Assembly: GCA_963665085.2 (NCBI GenBank)
Contig: CAXXXS010000001.1
Coordinates: forward strand, 4,712,001 to 4,776,000
Source: G963665085 sp963665085
GTDB taxonomy: Bacteria > Bacteroidota > Bacteroidia > Bacteroidales > JAAAOM01
Direction: 5' to 3'
Length of the DNA: 64,000 nt
The notes under the pieces are model-generated. The model was not told the origin of the DNA. It ran no database searches and saw only the letters and a list, made by a program, of their open reading frames with translations. Below are positions 8,043 through 17,597 of this stretch, piece by piece. Made by a program: the position numbers and the translations under genes. The stretch's first letter is position 1. Each line of letters starts with the position of its first letter.

Positions 8043-8242
8043 GGCGTTTTTGTTTTAAAGTTAAACATAGTTTCTGTTTTCAATTTTACAATCCTTATGC
8101 CAAATAACTTAAAGTACTGACAATTAAAAAACTAAACTAAAACAATAAAATATTCAAATTACTTATTTATTTCAAAGGAAAGTAAAAAAACGGGATGGAT
8201 AAATCTTTATTGAAAATTCAATTATTATACCAAAAATATATT

Positions 8243-9703
8243 TTAGTTTAAATCAATTTTAAAGTTCATAACAGATCGCAAACTTTCATCTTCATTTTCA
8301 GACAATTCCAAAAAATGATTTAAAGGCAAGACAAAACTAAATCTTGATCCTACATTCTTTTTAGATTTTAATTGAATGCTTCCCCCCATTAATTCTATTA
8401 ATGCTTTACAAATAGATAACCCCAGTCCTGTACCATGCACTGAACGGCGATTATCTATTTCTGCCTGCCTAAAACGCTCAAAAACAATTTTTTTATCTTT
8501 TTCGTCAATTCCTATACCTGTATCCTCCACAAAGAACTCCATTTTCTCATCAGTAATATATGAATATCCAAATTCTACTTTTCCTGTTTCTGTAAATTTC
8601 AGTGCATTATGAATTAAATTAGAAAGAACTTGGTTTAACCTTGTTTTATCAAAGAAAATCTGGTTGTCTTTCTTATTATGCGTGGTGGACATCACTAACT
8701 CAACATGTTTTTTATGGATATTTTTTTTGTGTTTTTCGAAAAAACTAAACAATTCATTTAAAAGCTCATCCGGATTAAAATAGGCTGGTTTTATATTTAA
8801 CTGTTGAGATTCTATTTTAGAAATATCTATAATATCATTGATTATGTTTAATAAATGCTTCCCATTATTTATAATTATATCAACAAATTCTTTTTGATCT
8901 TTTATTGTAATTTCATCATCCTTAAGTAATTCTGCAAAACCCAAAATTCCATTTAGTGGTGTTCTAATTTCATGGCTCATATTGGCCAGAAAAGCTGATT
9001 TTAATCTATCTGCTACTTCAGCTTTCTCTTTTGCCTGAAACAATCTTTTTTGTTCTAGTTCAAGAAGATTTTTAATTCTATCTTCCCTGTCAATCGTATT
9101 ATAAAGTTTTCTTAACAGGTGAGATAATGAAATAGCAACGACAGAACTTAAAATAAAAAAATCGATAAAAAAGACAATAAAAGAATCATTTCCATTATCA
9201 GGATAAATAGAATAGAAAAATATTCCGTATTTCTCTCCTATTCCTAAAAACAGTAACACCAAAAACATTACAAGCAAATTATGTAATGTACTTTTATTGC
9301 CAAGAAAAAAGCCAGAGTAAATAGGTGAAATAAATAAAAATATATAACCTATGTCTGGATTCCCAAGAAATAAAATATTGTTTAAGCCAATAATAAATAC
9401 AAGAACCGCAACCAGAATCTTTCTTAGATGAAGGTTTATTTTTCTAAAAAACACAATAAAAGTAAATGCAACTAAATGAAAAAAATCTAAAAAAGCTAAC
9501 GATATTCTATTCTCTTTTACTAAGAGAATTACAGATGTTGTTACGGCAATAACACTAAAATAATATGCGAACCGTAAACCACTTTTAAATATCTTATCCC
9601 GCCAGAATTTAATTTCTTCAGACAATGATATTTGAAAGCCTTTTGAGTTTAAATCGTAACCTAAGAAAATATTTTTTATGTCAGAAAACCATGTTTTCAT
9701 CAA
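8243..9703 (-). CDS. Membrane sensor histidine kinase (orphan)
   Basis: A 486-residue two-component kinase. Residues ~40-200 hold about six hydrophobic segments without a large periplasmic loop. A coiled linker (residues ~205-235) leads to the HisKA domain with phospho-acceptor His244 in MSHEIRTPLNGILGFAELL. The HATPase domain has NLIHNALKFTETG (N box), VEDTGIGID (G1), FERFRQ (F box) and GTGLGLSI (G2), so it should be catalytically complete. No receiver domain is fused and no response regulator is adjacent, so the partner and signal are unknown. The gene diverges from metA. Confidence 0.9.
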   Translation of the reverse strand: MMKTWFSDIKNIFLGYDLNSKGFQISLSEEIKFWRDKIFKSGLRFAYYFSVIAVTTSVILLVKENRISLAFLDFFHLVAFTFIVFFRKINLHLRKILVAVLVFIIGLNNILFLGNPDIGYIFLFISPIYSGFFLGNKSTLHNLLVMFLVLLFLGIGEKYGIFFYSIYPDNGNDSFIVFFIDFFILSSVVAISLSHLLRKLYNTIDREDRIKNLLELEQKRLFQAKEKAEVADRLKSAFLANMSHEIRTPLNGILGFAELLKDDEITIKDQKEFVDIIINNGKHLLNIINDIIDISKIESQQLNIKPAYFNPDELLNELFSFFEKHKKNIHKKHVELVMSTTHNKKDNQIFFDKTRLNQVLSNLIHNALKFTETGKVEFGYSYITDEKMEFFVEDTGIGIDEKDKKIVFERFRQAEIDNRRSVHGTGLGLSICKALIELMGGSIQLKSKKNVGSRFSFVLPLNHFLELSENEDESLRSVMNFKIDLN

Positions 9704-9738
9704 ACAGAAAGCTTGGATATAAATATTAAAATTTTGCG

Positions 9739-9746
9739 CAAATTTA
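9739..9746 (-). promoter_or_regulatory. -7 box for the histidine kinase gene
   Basis: CAAATTTA on the plus strand is an exact reverse-complement TAnnTTTG, 36 bp ahead of the kinase start at 9703. No convincing -33 element was seen. Confidence 0.45.
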
Positions 9747-9756
9747 TAAATAAAAG

Positions 9757-9776
9757 AGACTTCTCATAAGAAGTCT
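9757..9776. promoter_or_regulatory. Inverted repeat upstream of metA
   Basis: Perfect arms AGACTTCT and AGAAGTCT around a 4-nt CATA centre. It ends 22 bp before the metA -7 box, where a -33 element would be expected, so it is a candidate operator rather than a terminator. Confidence 0.45.
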
Positions 9777-9797
9777 TATCTATTCCAAGCTTTTATC

Positions 9798-9805
9798 TAT
9801 TTTTG
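9798..9805 (+). promoter_or_regulatory. -7 box for metA
   Basis: TATTTTTG matches TAnnTTTG and ends 15 bp before the metA ATG, implying a very short leader. This leaves no room for a SAM riboswitch between promoter and gene. Confidence 0.55.
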
Positions 9806-9820
9806 TAAAAAAAATTAATT

Positions 9821-10726
9821 ATGCCTTTAAATATTCCGGATAATCTACCTGCTGTTGAACAGCTTGAAAATGAAAATATATTTGTAATGCGAGAAACTCG
9901 GGCAATACATCAGGATATTCGTCCTTTGCAAATTGCTATTCTTAATTTAATGCCCATAAAAACAACAACAGAAACCCATCTGTTGAGAGTTCTCTCAAAC
10001 ACGCCGTTGCAAGTAGAGATAACCTTATTATATACAAAAACACATCTTTCTAAAAATACTCCAAAAGAACACTTAGAATCATTCTATAAAACGTTTGATG
10101 AGATTCAAAAAAGAAAAATCGATGGAATGATAATCACAGGTGCCCCAATAGAACACTTAGAATATGAAGAAGTAAATTACTGGGATGAGATAAAACTTAT
10201 TATGGATTATGCTAAAGAAAATGTTACTTCTACATTATATATATGTTGGGGAGCACAAGCAGGACTTTATCATTTTTATGGAATACCAAAATATCCACTA
10301 AAAAATAAAATGTTCGGTATCTTTTCTCATGATGTCAAAGACAGAAACGAACCTTTAGTAAGAGGGTTTGATGACATTTTTCCTGCTCCACATTCGAGAC
10401 ATACGGAAGTGAGAAGAGAAGATATTTTAAAGATTCCTGAATTAACAATTTTATCAGAATCAAAAGATGCCGGAGTATATATTGTTGGAGATAAGCAGGG
10501 AAAACAATTTTTTATAACAGGGCATTCTGAATACGACCCCTTAACACTAAAAGGCGAGTATGAAAGAGATTTAGGTAAAGGGTTACCTATTGATGTTCCT
10601 AAAAACTATTTCCCTAATGACGATCCTACTCAAGAACCAATTGTAAATTGGAGAAGTCACGCTAACCTATTGTTTTCAAATTGGTTAAATTATTATGTTT
10701 ACCAGCAAACTCCATACAATCTTTAA
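9821..10726 (+). CDS. metA: Homoserine O-acetyltransferase (MetA family)
   Basis: First committed step of methionine synthesis: acylation of homoserine. The 301-residue length and the whole sequence fit MetA. Catalytic residues are in place: Cys142 in ICWGAQAG, and His235 and Glu237 in TGHSEYDP. Residue 111 (GAPIEHLEY) is Glu; published work on MetA specificity associates Glu here with acetyl-CoA use and Gly (as in E. coli) with succinyl-CoA. I therefore call it an acetyltransferase despite the common succinyltransferase label. The gene is monocistronic, 165 bp before a sulfur transporter gene, and has its own -7 box. Confidence 0.95.
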   Translation: MPLNIPDNLPAVEQLENENIFVMRETRAIHQDIRPLQIAILNLMPIKTTTETHLLRVLSNTPLQVEITLLYTKTHLSKNTPKEHLESFYKTFDEIQKRKIDGMIITGAPIEHLEYEEVNYWDEIKLIMDYAKENVTSTLYICWGAQAGLYHFYGIPKYPLKNKMFGIFSHDVKDRNEPLVRGFDDIFPAPHSRHTEVRREDILKIPELTILSESKDAGVYIVGDKQGKQFFITGHSEYDPLTLKGEYERDLGKGLPIDVPKNYFPNDDPTQEPIVNWRSHANLLFSNWLNYYVYQQTPYNL

Positions 10727-10891
10727 TCTCATGATTACTTTTAAACATATTTAACCCCAAGAAAATTATAGTTTATCAAAAATCAAGAATATTTTTAAAT
10801 AAATAATATTAAACATAAATATCTTTTGTATTTTGGCACCTGAAACCCAAATTCTTAAAAGACTAATACTATAAAATAAAACTCTGATCAA

Positions 10892-11902
10892 ATGAATGCT
10901 ATAATTTTTGTTTTTGGTTTTTTATTTGGAGCAGCCCTTCGATATTCAAAAGTAAACAGGTATAATGTTATTAGTGGCTTGGCAATAAGGAAAGATTTTA
11001 CTGTTGCTAAAGTAATAGCACTAGCAATTGGAATAGGTATTATATTATTAAATATTGAAATTCTTAAAGGATTAGCTTCATACCATATAAAACCATTTAT
11101 TCTAGGAGGCTTAGTTCTAGGAGGTTTAATATTCGGTGTAGGCATGGCAATTCTGGGGTATTGTCCAGGCACTCTGTTTATATCAATGGGAGAAGGTTCA
11201 ATTGATGCATTTATTGGTATACTTGGCGGACTTACCGGAGGTGTAGTTTATACTTTTTGCGTTCCATATATTTCTTCTATACTCGGTCCAAATCTTGGTA
11301 ATATTTCTTTAAACTCATTAATAGGGACAAACTCTTTATTTATAATTCTGATTCTTATTATAGGTTTTCTATTTATTGTTACAGCAATTGCTATTAATAG
11401 AATTGAAAACACACAAAATAATAAATGGGTAATCTCAGGTATCGCTCTAGCAATATTGAATTTACTTGTTTTTTCCGAAGCTTTTACGAACAGGCCAATC
11501 GGAGCATCAACAACATATCCTTATTTAGGAGATCTTTTAACAAAAACAATTAATAATGATTATTTTAATAAAATAGAAACGCCAGGTAACTGGGAGTTAA
11601 AATTTTTAACCGGGGCATTCGCTGCTGGTTTAATAATGTCCCTTATAAATAAAGAATTCAAATTTACACTCATGCATGAAAATTGGAAAAATTACCGGGG
11701 AACATCTTTAATAGGGAGAATTTTATGGGCGTTCTTTGGTGGATTTATTTTAATTATCGGTGCCCGCATGGCTGGAGGTTGTACAAGTGGCCATATCGTA
11801 TCTGGGGGAATGCAACTTGCATTTAGTAGTTTAACATTTGCTATTTTCGTTTTTATAGGACTTTTAGTTACAGGAAATTTTTTCTATAAAGTTCCAAAAT
11901 AA
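10892..11902 (+). CDS. YeeE/YedE-family sulfur (thiosulfate-type) transporter
   Basis: A 336-residue integral membrane protein with about nine to ten hydrophobic helices. Two halves carry the conserved cysteine motifs of the family: GYCPGT (Cys91) in the first and GGCTSGH (Cys297) in the second. Characterised members (TsuA) import thiosulfate by passing it along such cysteines. The two-half fused architecture means it needs no separate YedE subunit. Its position next to metA supports a sulfur-assimilation role; the exact substrate (thiosulfate or another sulfur species) is not decidable from sequence. The ATG at 10892 starts directly into the first helix. Confidence 0.83.
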   Translation: MNAIIFVFGFLFGAALRYSKVNRYNVISGLAIRKDFTVAKVIALAIGIGIILLNIEILKGLASYHIKPFILGGLVLGGLIFGVGMAILGYCPGTLFISMGEGSIDAFIGILGGLTGGVVYTFCVPYISSILGPNLGNISLNSLIGTNSLFIILILIIGFLFIVTAIAINRIENTQNNKWVISGIALAILNLLVFSEAFTNRPIGASTTYPYLGDLLTKTINNDYFNKIETPGNWELKFLTGAFAAGLIMSLINKEFKFTLMHENWKNYRGTSLIGRILWAFFGGFILIIGARMAGGCTSGHIVSGGMQLAFSSLTFAIFVFIGLLVTGNFFYKVPK

Positions 11903-11952
11903 GCATAATAGACAATTTAATACTTAAATTATTAATAGCTAATATCAAAATA

Positions 11953-13236
11953 GTGAAGCATTCATTAATGTCTAAATTTATCTTTATATTGATTTTATCA
12001 CTATCACTTAATAACTCCACAATTTTTGCCCAAGCCCCAGGATGGACTCATTTCAGAGGTACTAATCTTGATGGTATCTCTAATAACACAGAGATTGCAA
12101 CAAACTGGAATGACACTACGAATATAATATGGAAAATAGATATTCACGGAAAGGCATGGTCTTCTCCTGTAGCTCTTAATAATCAAATATGGTTAACTAC
12201 GGCAAATGAAGATGGAACTGAGATGTTTGCTGTATGTATTGATTATGAATCAGGTAAAACTATTTATGACATCAAATTATTTGAACCTGATACATTATAT
12301 GGGAAGCACGGTGTAAATACATATGCAACTCCAACCCCTTGCATAGAGGATAGTTTTGTTTTCGTACATTTTGGTAGTTACGGAACTTCTTGTATAAGTA
12401 CAACATCTGGTAATGTTGTTTGGCAACGCACAGATTTACATTGTGATCATGTTCAAGGACCAGGTTCTTCCCCTGTTTTGTACAAAGATTTATTAATTCT
12501 TCACTATGAAGGTACTGATGTCCGTTTTATTATTGCCTTAGATAAAAAAACAGGAAAAACAGTTTGGAAAACAGACAGGCCTAATGAAGTATATGAGAAT
12601 TTAGAACCTATAGGAAAAAAGGCTTACACAACACCATTAATCATATCTGTTGATGGACAAGATCTAATGATCTCTAATGGTGCTGCTGTAACAATCGCAT
12701 ATAATCCAGAAACAGGTGAAGAAGTATGGCGAATTGTAAAAGGAGAAGATTCTACCATCGCAATGCCTTCATTTGAAAATGGTATTTTATTTTTTTACAC
12801 AAGTTTCATAACAACAGAAGAAAACAAAAAAGTTGCCTTATTAATGGCTGTAAACCCTAAGGGAAAAGGTGATATTTCGGAGACTAATATTATCTGGAAA
12901 AAAGAATATCCAATCCTACAACTATCTACACAACTAGTTAAAGATGGACTATTATACACCATTGATACCAAAAGTATTCTCTGGTGTCTAGATGCCAAAA
13001 CAGGTAATGAAATCTGGTCAAAAAAGCTGCAAGGAAAATATAATTCATCCCCTATTTATTGTGATGGATATATTTATTTTTCATCTACTAATGGTAATAC
13101 ATATGTAATTAAACATGGTAGAAAAGAAAATATAATTTCAGAAAATAATTTAAAAGGACAAATTTGGGCTACGCCTGCAATTTATAAAAAATCAATACTA
13201 ATAAGAACCAGTGAATATTTATATAGAATTGAATAA
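11953..13236 (+). CDS. Exported PQQ-like beta-propeller protein
   Basis: A 427-residue protein with an N-terminal signal peptide ending near FAQA and then WTHFRGTNLDG, the usual opening of PQQ-like (WD-type quinoprotein-fold) propellers in this phylum. Repeats of the form ALDKKTGKTVWKT, YNPETGEEVWRI and LDAKTGNEIWSKKL mark the blades. There is no catalytic dehydrogenase signature, so it is probably a binding or scaffold protein outside the cytoplasm. Translation starts either at GTG 11953 or at the in-frame ATG 11968; both leave a usable signal peptide. Function unknown. Confidence 0.78.
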   Translation: MKHSLMSKFIFILILSLSLNNSTIFAQAPGWTHFRGTNLDGISNNTEIATNWNDTTNIIWKIDIHGKAWSSPVALNNQIWLTTANEDGTEMFAVCIDYESGKTIYDIKLFEPDTLYGKHGVNTYATPTPCIEDSFVFVHFGSYGTSCISTTSGNVVWQRTDLHCDHVQGPGSSPVLYKDLLILHYEGTDVRFIIALDKKTGKTVWKTDRPNEVYENLEPIGKKAYTTPLIISVDGQDLMISNGAAVTIAYNPETGEEVWRIVKGEDSTIAMPSFENGILFFYTSFITTEENKKVALLMAVNPKGKGDISETNIIWKKEYPILQLSTQLVKDGLLYTIDTKSILWCLDAKTGNEIWSKKLQGKYNSSPIYCDGYIYFSSTNGNTYVIKHGRKENIISENNLKGQIWATPAIYKKSILIRTSEYLYRIE

Positions 13237-13320
13237 ATCATTTGTTTGTTTTTATCTTCTTCGTAAAATACAAATGAGTGAAAAATTCTTATTTAAAAAT
13301 TTAATCTTGAGAATACAGAA

Positions 13321-13857
13321 TTGAATATTTCCATAAAATATATATCCACCCCTGTTGGAGAATTAATCCTAGGTTCGTATAAAGATTCTTTATGTTTATG
13401 TGACTGGCGATACAGGAAAATGCGTTCCAGTATAGATCAACGTATCCAAAAAGGATTGAATACAATTTACCAGGAATCTGATTCTGAAATTAATCGAGAA
13501 GCAGAAAAACAATTATTGGAGTATTTTGAAAAAAAAAGAACACAATTTAATATCCCTCTTCAATTTATTGGAACTGAATTTCAAAAAAATATTTGGAATG
13601 CTTTGTTAGAAATACCTTTTGGCAAAACAGAATCATACCTTGGTTTATCAAAAAAATTAAACAATGAAAAAGCTATTCGAGCTGTTGCTTCTGCAAATGG
13701 GGCCAATGCTATTTCTATTATTGTTCCTTGTCACCGGATTATTGGAAATAAGGGTGAATTAGTAGGATATGCCGGAGGAATATATGCAAAAAGAAAACTT
13801 CTTCAGCTAGAGAACTGCAATAATTTCCACAACCAATTACAATTATTTAATACATAA
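13321..13857 (+). CDS. ogt: Methylated-DNA--protein-cysteine methyltransferase
   Basis: Removes alkyl groups from O6-alkylguanine in a suicide reaction. The 178-residue protein has the C-terminal domain motifs FQKNIWNALLEIPFGKT, RAVASANGANAISIIVPCHRIIG (acceptor Cys in PCHR) and GELVGYAGG. No ATG exists before residue ~30, so a TTG at 13321 is the likely start and gives a normal N-terminus (ISTPVGELILG). It is followed after only 13 bp by the pentapeptide-repeat gene, making a probable two-gene operon concerned with DNA protection. Confidence 0.92.
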   Translation: MNISIKYISTPVGELILGSYKDSLCLCDWRYRKMRSSIDQRIQKGLNTIYQESDSEINREAEKQLLEYFEKKRTQFNIPLQFIGTEFQKNIWNALLEIPFGKTESYLGLSKKLNNEKAIRAVASANGANAISIIVPCHRIIGNKGELVGYAGGIYAKRKLLQLENCNNFHNQLQLFNT

Positions 13858-13870
13858 ACATTTTTTTACA

Positions 13871-14446
13871 ATGAATCTCAATACCATAGAAGACAAAAAT
13901 TTTAAGAACCATAATTTTACAGAAAATAAACTTACAAAAGCCTGTTATTTTGATTGTAAATTTGAAAATTGTAATTTCTCTAATTCCGATTTATCTCACA
14001 TAACTTTTATTGATTGCGACTTTATAAATTCTGATTTAAGTTTAGTGAATATTACAAATACATCGCTCCAGAATATTTCTTTTAGAAACTGTAAATTACT
14101 TGGGCTACATTTTGATAATTGTGTTGGAATATTGTTTAGTATCGATCTTCAAGAATGCATTTTAAATTTATCTTCATTTTATAAATGTAATTTAAAGAAA
14201 ACTATTTTTTCTAACTGTAAACTTGCTGAAGTTGATTTTACTGAAGCAGATCTAACTGATGCAAGATTTGATCTATGTGATTTATCTGGGGCTATCTTTG
14301 ATAACACTATTATTGAAAAAGCAGATTTTACAACTGCAAATAATTATAGTATCGATCCAAATAGGAATAAAATAAAAAAAGCAAAATTTTCTTTGAATGG
14401 AGTTGTTGGGCTATTAAATAATTATGATATCCAGATAGAATTGTAA
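13871..14446 (+). CDS. Pentapeptide-repeat protein (Qnr/McbG-like)
   Basis: A 191-residue protein built mostly of A(D/N)LXX-type pentapeptides: CNFSN SDLSH ITFID CDFIN SDLS, then CKLAE VDFTE ADLTD ARFDL CDLSG AIFDN. Such repeats form a right-handed quadrilateral helix that in Qnr and MfpA mimics B-form DNA and binds gyrase. The length and a break around residues 70-85 resemble Qnr-type proteins, which have two coils joined by a short hinge. No resistance function is shown here. Its tight linkage (13 bp) to ogt suggests a shared DNA-damage or topoisomerase-protection role. Confidence 0.82.
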   Translation: MNLNTIEDKNFKNHNFTENKLTKACYFDCKFENCNFSNSDLSHITFIDCDFINSDLSLVNITNTSLQNISFRNCKLLGLHFDNCVGILFSIDLQECILNLSSFYKCNLKKTIFSNCKLAEVDFTEADLTDARFDLCDLSGAIFDNTIIEKADFTTANNYSIDPNRNKIKKAKFSLNGVVGLLNNYDIQIEL

Positions 14447-14466
14447 AATAACAGGATCCTAATGAA

Positions 14467-17049
14467 CTATTCTTTTATAAAGCGTCCAGATACAACTTGC
14501 TCTCCGACTTTTGCCACAAGAACATAATTACCAATTCTATACGAAGAAACATCAATTCCAAAAGTGTTATCATCAACAGAATAACTATCAATCATTTTTC
14601 CTGATAAATCAAAAATCTGGATAGAATTTATAACTTGATGAGACTTAATATTTAAAAATTCATTGGTCGGATTGGGATAAATCTTTAATATATCAGCATT
14701 AACAAAGGTAATATCCTCTACAGCCGTGTTTTGTTCTATATAAATTACAACAGAATTAGATTTTGATAAAGTATTCCCATCATAAACACTGTATTCAAAG
14801 CTATCATATCCCTCAAAACCATTATAAGGATAATAAGAAAATGAACCATCGTTATTCAGATCTACCTGCCCATTCTCTGAATCTTTAGTTAATAAACTAA
14901 TTATATACCCTCCATCTACATCAAAATCATTTGCTAACAATCCATTTTCAGCTGAAACATCAACTGGAAAGGTAACATTCTCAAAAATAAAACTATCTCT
15001 TACAGCAATAGCAGGCGAATTAAAACTTTCCATATTATCTTGCATAACATAATATGATGTTTTTAGACGTTCAGTAATAGAAGAATCTTTAATACTGCTC
15101 CAGGTATTCCATTTGAACCGATTCTCTGTAGAATACCAATTATCATTATACAGTACCGCTATATTAAATCCTTCTGATGTAGTGTTTTCTCGTGCTGATG
15201 TATTTTTATTATCATGAAGGACCAACATTTTATTTGGAGCTATTACATTGAGGTATGACCAGGGGATTTTTATCTTTATTTTATCATCATAAATAGTAAC
15301 AGCATCTTTTGATGATGGATTTTGGAAACTAAAATTCACTTGCAGATCCCCAATATATTGAACATCAGAATAAAAATAATTATTCTTAACCCTTACAATA
15401 TTCCACGGAGCACCTTCAGATGCAATAGACTGATATAATTGCATCGAATCAGAGATGTTATGCCAGATAGCAAAGATATCATAAGCTTCTGTAACATACA
15501 GATTTGCAGAATAATTAGTTAAATGCAATGCAAATTCTGAGCGAAAAGGAATTGTATCCGATGTTGGGAGAAGTTTTTCCCCTAACGTATCACCATAAGT
15601 ATCAAAAGCAACCCACATTTCGTCCAATATATTAAGTGGCGATTTTAAACCTACTTCTAATTCAAAGTAAGCATAGTTAACTTCTGCATTAATATGTGTT
15701 AAATCATTAACAGTGGTATCTAATTTTATTATTGTATCACTTAAGATTGTTTCGTTATAAGAAACAAGACCAAAGTTTTGTTCTGCGGCTGCCACATTAT
15801 GCCATAGATACCTGTTTTCTGTATTATCAATTGGATCTGTCATCCAGGTTCGTTTAAACCACTCATCAAGCCATTCAAATTGCACGCCTCCACCACAATT
15901 TGCATTTCTTATTGTATTAAGCATTCGTACATTAGTCAATCCCTGATTATACTCATCAAAACCTCCATGATTCATCCCAGAAGTTGCATAATGCGCTATC
16001 GCCCAACTAGAAGGAACACCAAATTCAGCGATAATTAACGGTATGTTACTATAATGGGATTTCAACTCAGTTAAATAACCTAAATAGCTGTTAGGACCGT
16101 AATTATCAAAATACTTCAGATAAGAAGATTGTTTACTTATAAAATCAGGATAATACGGATAAGCATGATAACTAATAAAAAGCCCTGCAGGAGCATCTAT
16201 AATATTAATTTTTGATAAATCTATTGAGACGGAGTCTTCTTCTCGGTTAACTTCTTCTGCATGATAGAGCGGATCTAAAGTAGGCCAGCTTGATACACTC
16301 ACTGGTCTCTGAGTTTTATAATTTGTCAACTCATATTCTACGGTATAATCCAATGAGGAAGCAAACCAAGATTCTGATGGCGATGCATTATTTATTGAAA
16401 AATGATTTCCTTCAAAATAATTAATCGCATCATTGGCTATATTTGTTTTAATAATCTCTTCTGGAGAAACTTCCCTTCCTAGTATGTAACCAATACACCA
16501 ATCTGAAGCATCAATATAAAAATTACCCGAAGATTTTCCATACCGCTCAGGTATTACTCTATTTCCATGAACACAATCAATATTTTCTTCAATTTCAATT
16601 TTGAAGGTATCTAATAAATTAAATAAATCTATCTCTGTTGTTGGATATTCTTCATTAAGCCAAACTCCCTGAAAAAAAAACAATGGATTCTGTTTATTTG
16701 CTCTGTTAAATGAATCCAACACTTCATAGAAACGCGGATAATGCAATGTATATAACCGAAGGCAGTTAAATCCTGCATCTTTAATTTGAGTAAACCACCG
16801 AGAATAATCTTCTTTCTTTGCAGCAAGTTCACCAGGCAGTGTTCCGGGTATTGAAACACCAAGATTTACGCCTTTTGCAAAAAAAGGAATATATTCAGTT
16901 CCATTCCAAATAGTAATACAGGTACTATCCGTGGAAAAAGGACAATAATCTTCCTGTTGTGCTACTATTTCAAAGGAGAAAAGAAGAAATAGATTTACAC
17001 AAACAACAAAAAGTTTCGTTGAAAAAAAAGGTCTAAATAAAAATTTCAT
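14467..17049 (-). CDS. T9SS-exported TIM-barrel (glycoside hydrolase-like) protein
   Basis: An 860-residue secreted protein. After the signal peptide, residues ~45-430 look like a (beta/alpha)8 hydrolase: FFAKGVNLGVSIPG, DAGFNCLRLYTLHYP, WCIGYILGREVSPEE, LFISYHAYPYYPDF, PLIIAEFGVPSSW and GVQFEWLDEWFKRTW, with candidate acid/base and nucleophile Glu in the REVSP and AEFG segments. Residues ~690-765 form a cadherin/VCBS-like Ig module (LLANDFDVDGG, GYDSFEYSVYDG). The last ~75 residues are a type A T9SS sorting domain (KIYPNPTNEFLNI ... GNYVLVAKVG). Substrate not recognisable. It converges with the pentapeptide gene. Confidence 0.82.
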   Translation of the reverse strand: MKFLFRPFFSTKLFVVCVNLFLLFSFEIVAQQEDYCPFSTDSTCITIWNGTEYIPFFAKGVNLGVSIPGTLPGELAAKKEDYSRWFTQIKDAGFNCLRLYTLHYPRFYEVLDSFNRANKQNPLFFFQGVWLNEEYPTTEIDLFNLLDTFKIEIEENIDCVHGNRVIPERYGKSSGNFYIDASDWCIGYILGREVSPEEIIKTNIANDAINYFEGNHFSINNASPSESWFASSLDYTVEYELTNYKTQRPVSVSSWPTLDPLYHAEEVNREEDSVSIDLSKINIIDAPAGLFISYHAYPYYPDFISKQSSYLKYFDNYGPNSYLGYLTELKSHYSNIPLIIAEFGVPSSWAIAHYATSGMNHGGFDEYNQGLTNVRMLNTIRNANCGGGVQFEWLDEWFKRTWMTDPIDNTENRYLWHNVAAAEQNFGLVSYNETILSDTIIKLDTTVNDLTHINAEVNYAYFELEVGLKSPLNILDEMWVAFDTYGDTLGEKLLPTSDTIPFRSEFALHLTNYSANLYVTEAYDIFAIWHNISDSMQLYQSIASEGAPWNIVRVKNNYFYSDVQYIGDLQVNFSFQNPSSKDAVTIYDDKIKIKIPWSYLNVIAPNKMLVLHDNKNTSARENTTSEGFNIAVLYNDNWYSTENRFKWNTWSSIKDSSITERLKTSYYVMQDNMESFNSPAIAVRDSFIFENVTFPVDVSAENGLLANDFDVDGGYIISLLTKDSENGQVDLNNDGSFSYYPYNGFEGYDSFEYSVYDGNTLSKSNSVVIYIEQNTAVEDITFVNADILKIYPNPTNEFLNIKSHQVINSIQIFDLSGKMIDSYSVDDNTFGIDVSSYRIGNYVLVAKVGEQVVSGRFIKE

Positions 17050-17315
17050 ATAACTAAATAAGGCAATAACAAAAGGGGTTATTGACCTAATAAAATTAAT
17101 ACATTATAATAGATTAGAAAAAATTTTTTTTTAATAATCATTATAAATAATCCGTTTTTTCTTTAAGGATGTAAATAAACACCAGAAAAATTGTATTATT
17201 TTTTTCTGATCCGATTTTCTAAAATTTAATATCAGCATAAATAAAAGTTTATCTAATTATTTTTAATAAATTCTTATTACAAAATAATTTGTAACTTTTC
17301 ACTCAAAAAAACACT

Positions 17316-17585
17316 ATGAATGAATTATCTATACTCTTATTTTGGCCTTATCATGTTAATTGGTGGGGATTTCCTGGTTTGATTATTCTATCAGGTTTTA
17401 TTATTCTTATTGTTGTACTTGTTAAGAACAATCAAAATCAAAATTTATTTAACAATAGAAACATTTATCCTGGGGATATAAATACTAATTCTGAATCTGC
17501 ACTTGATATTTTGAATAAACGCTATGCAAAAGGTGAAATTACGAAAGAACAATACGATCAAATGAAAAAAGATATTGGATTATAG
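17316..17585 (+). CDS. Small membrane protein with SHOCT domain
   Basis: An 89-residue protein: one transmembrane helix (FPGLIILSGFIILIVVLV), a short linker and a C-terminal SHOCT motif (ALDILNKRYAKGEITKEQYDQMKKDI), a short helical oligomerisation segment found at protein ends. The function of such proteins is unknown. Its last codons and those of the convergent nitroreductase gene (1-bp gap) lie in one shared hairpin. Confidence 0.8.
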   Translation: MNELSILLFWPYHVNWWGFPGLIILSGFIILIVVLVKNNQNQNLFNNRNIYPGDINTNSESALDILNKRYAKGEITKEQYDQMKKDIGL

Positions 17586-17597
17586 ATTAATCCAATA
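17573..17597. terminator. Hairpin spanning two convergent stop codons
   Basis: Perfect 10-bp arms TATTGGATTA (17573-17582) and TAATCCAATA (17588-17597) with a 5-nt loop. It covers the last codons of both the SHOCT and nitroreductase genes. No T-run follows, so termination is only inferred. Confidence 0.5.

Noticed and set aside
9706..9820. SAM riboswitch before metA
   Set aside because: The region holds only a short dyad and the promoter; no conserved SAM aptamer pairing is present.
17573..17597. Dyad as regulator binding site
   Set aside because: It lies across two convergent stop codons, so a 3'-end hairpin is the simpler reading.
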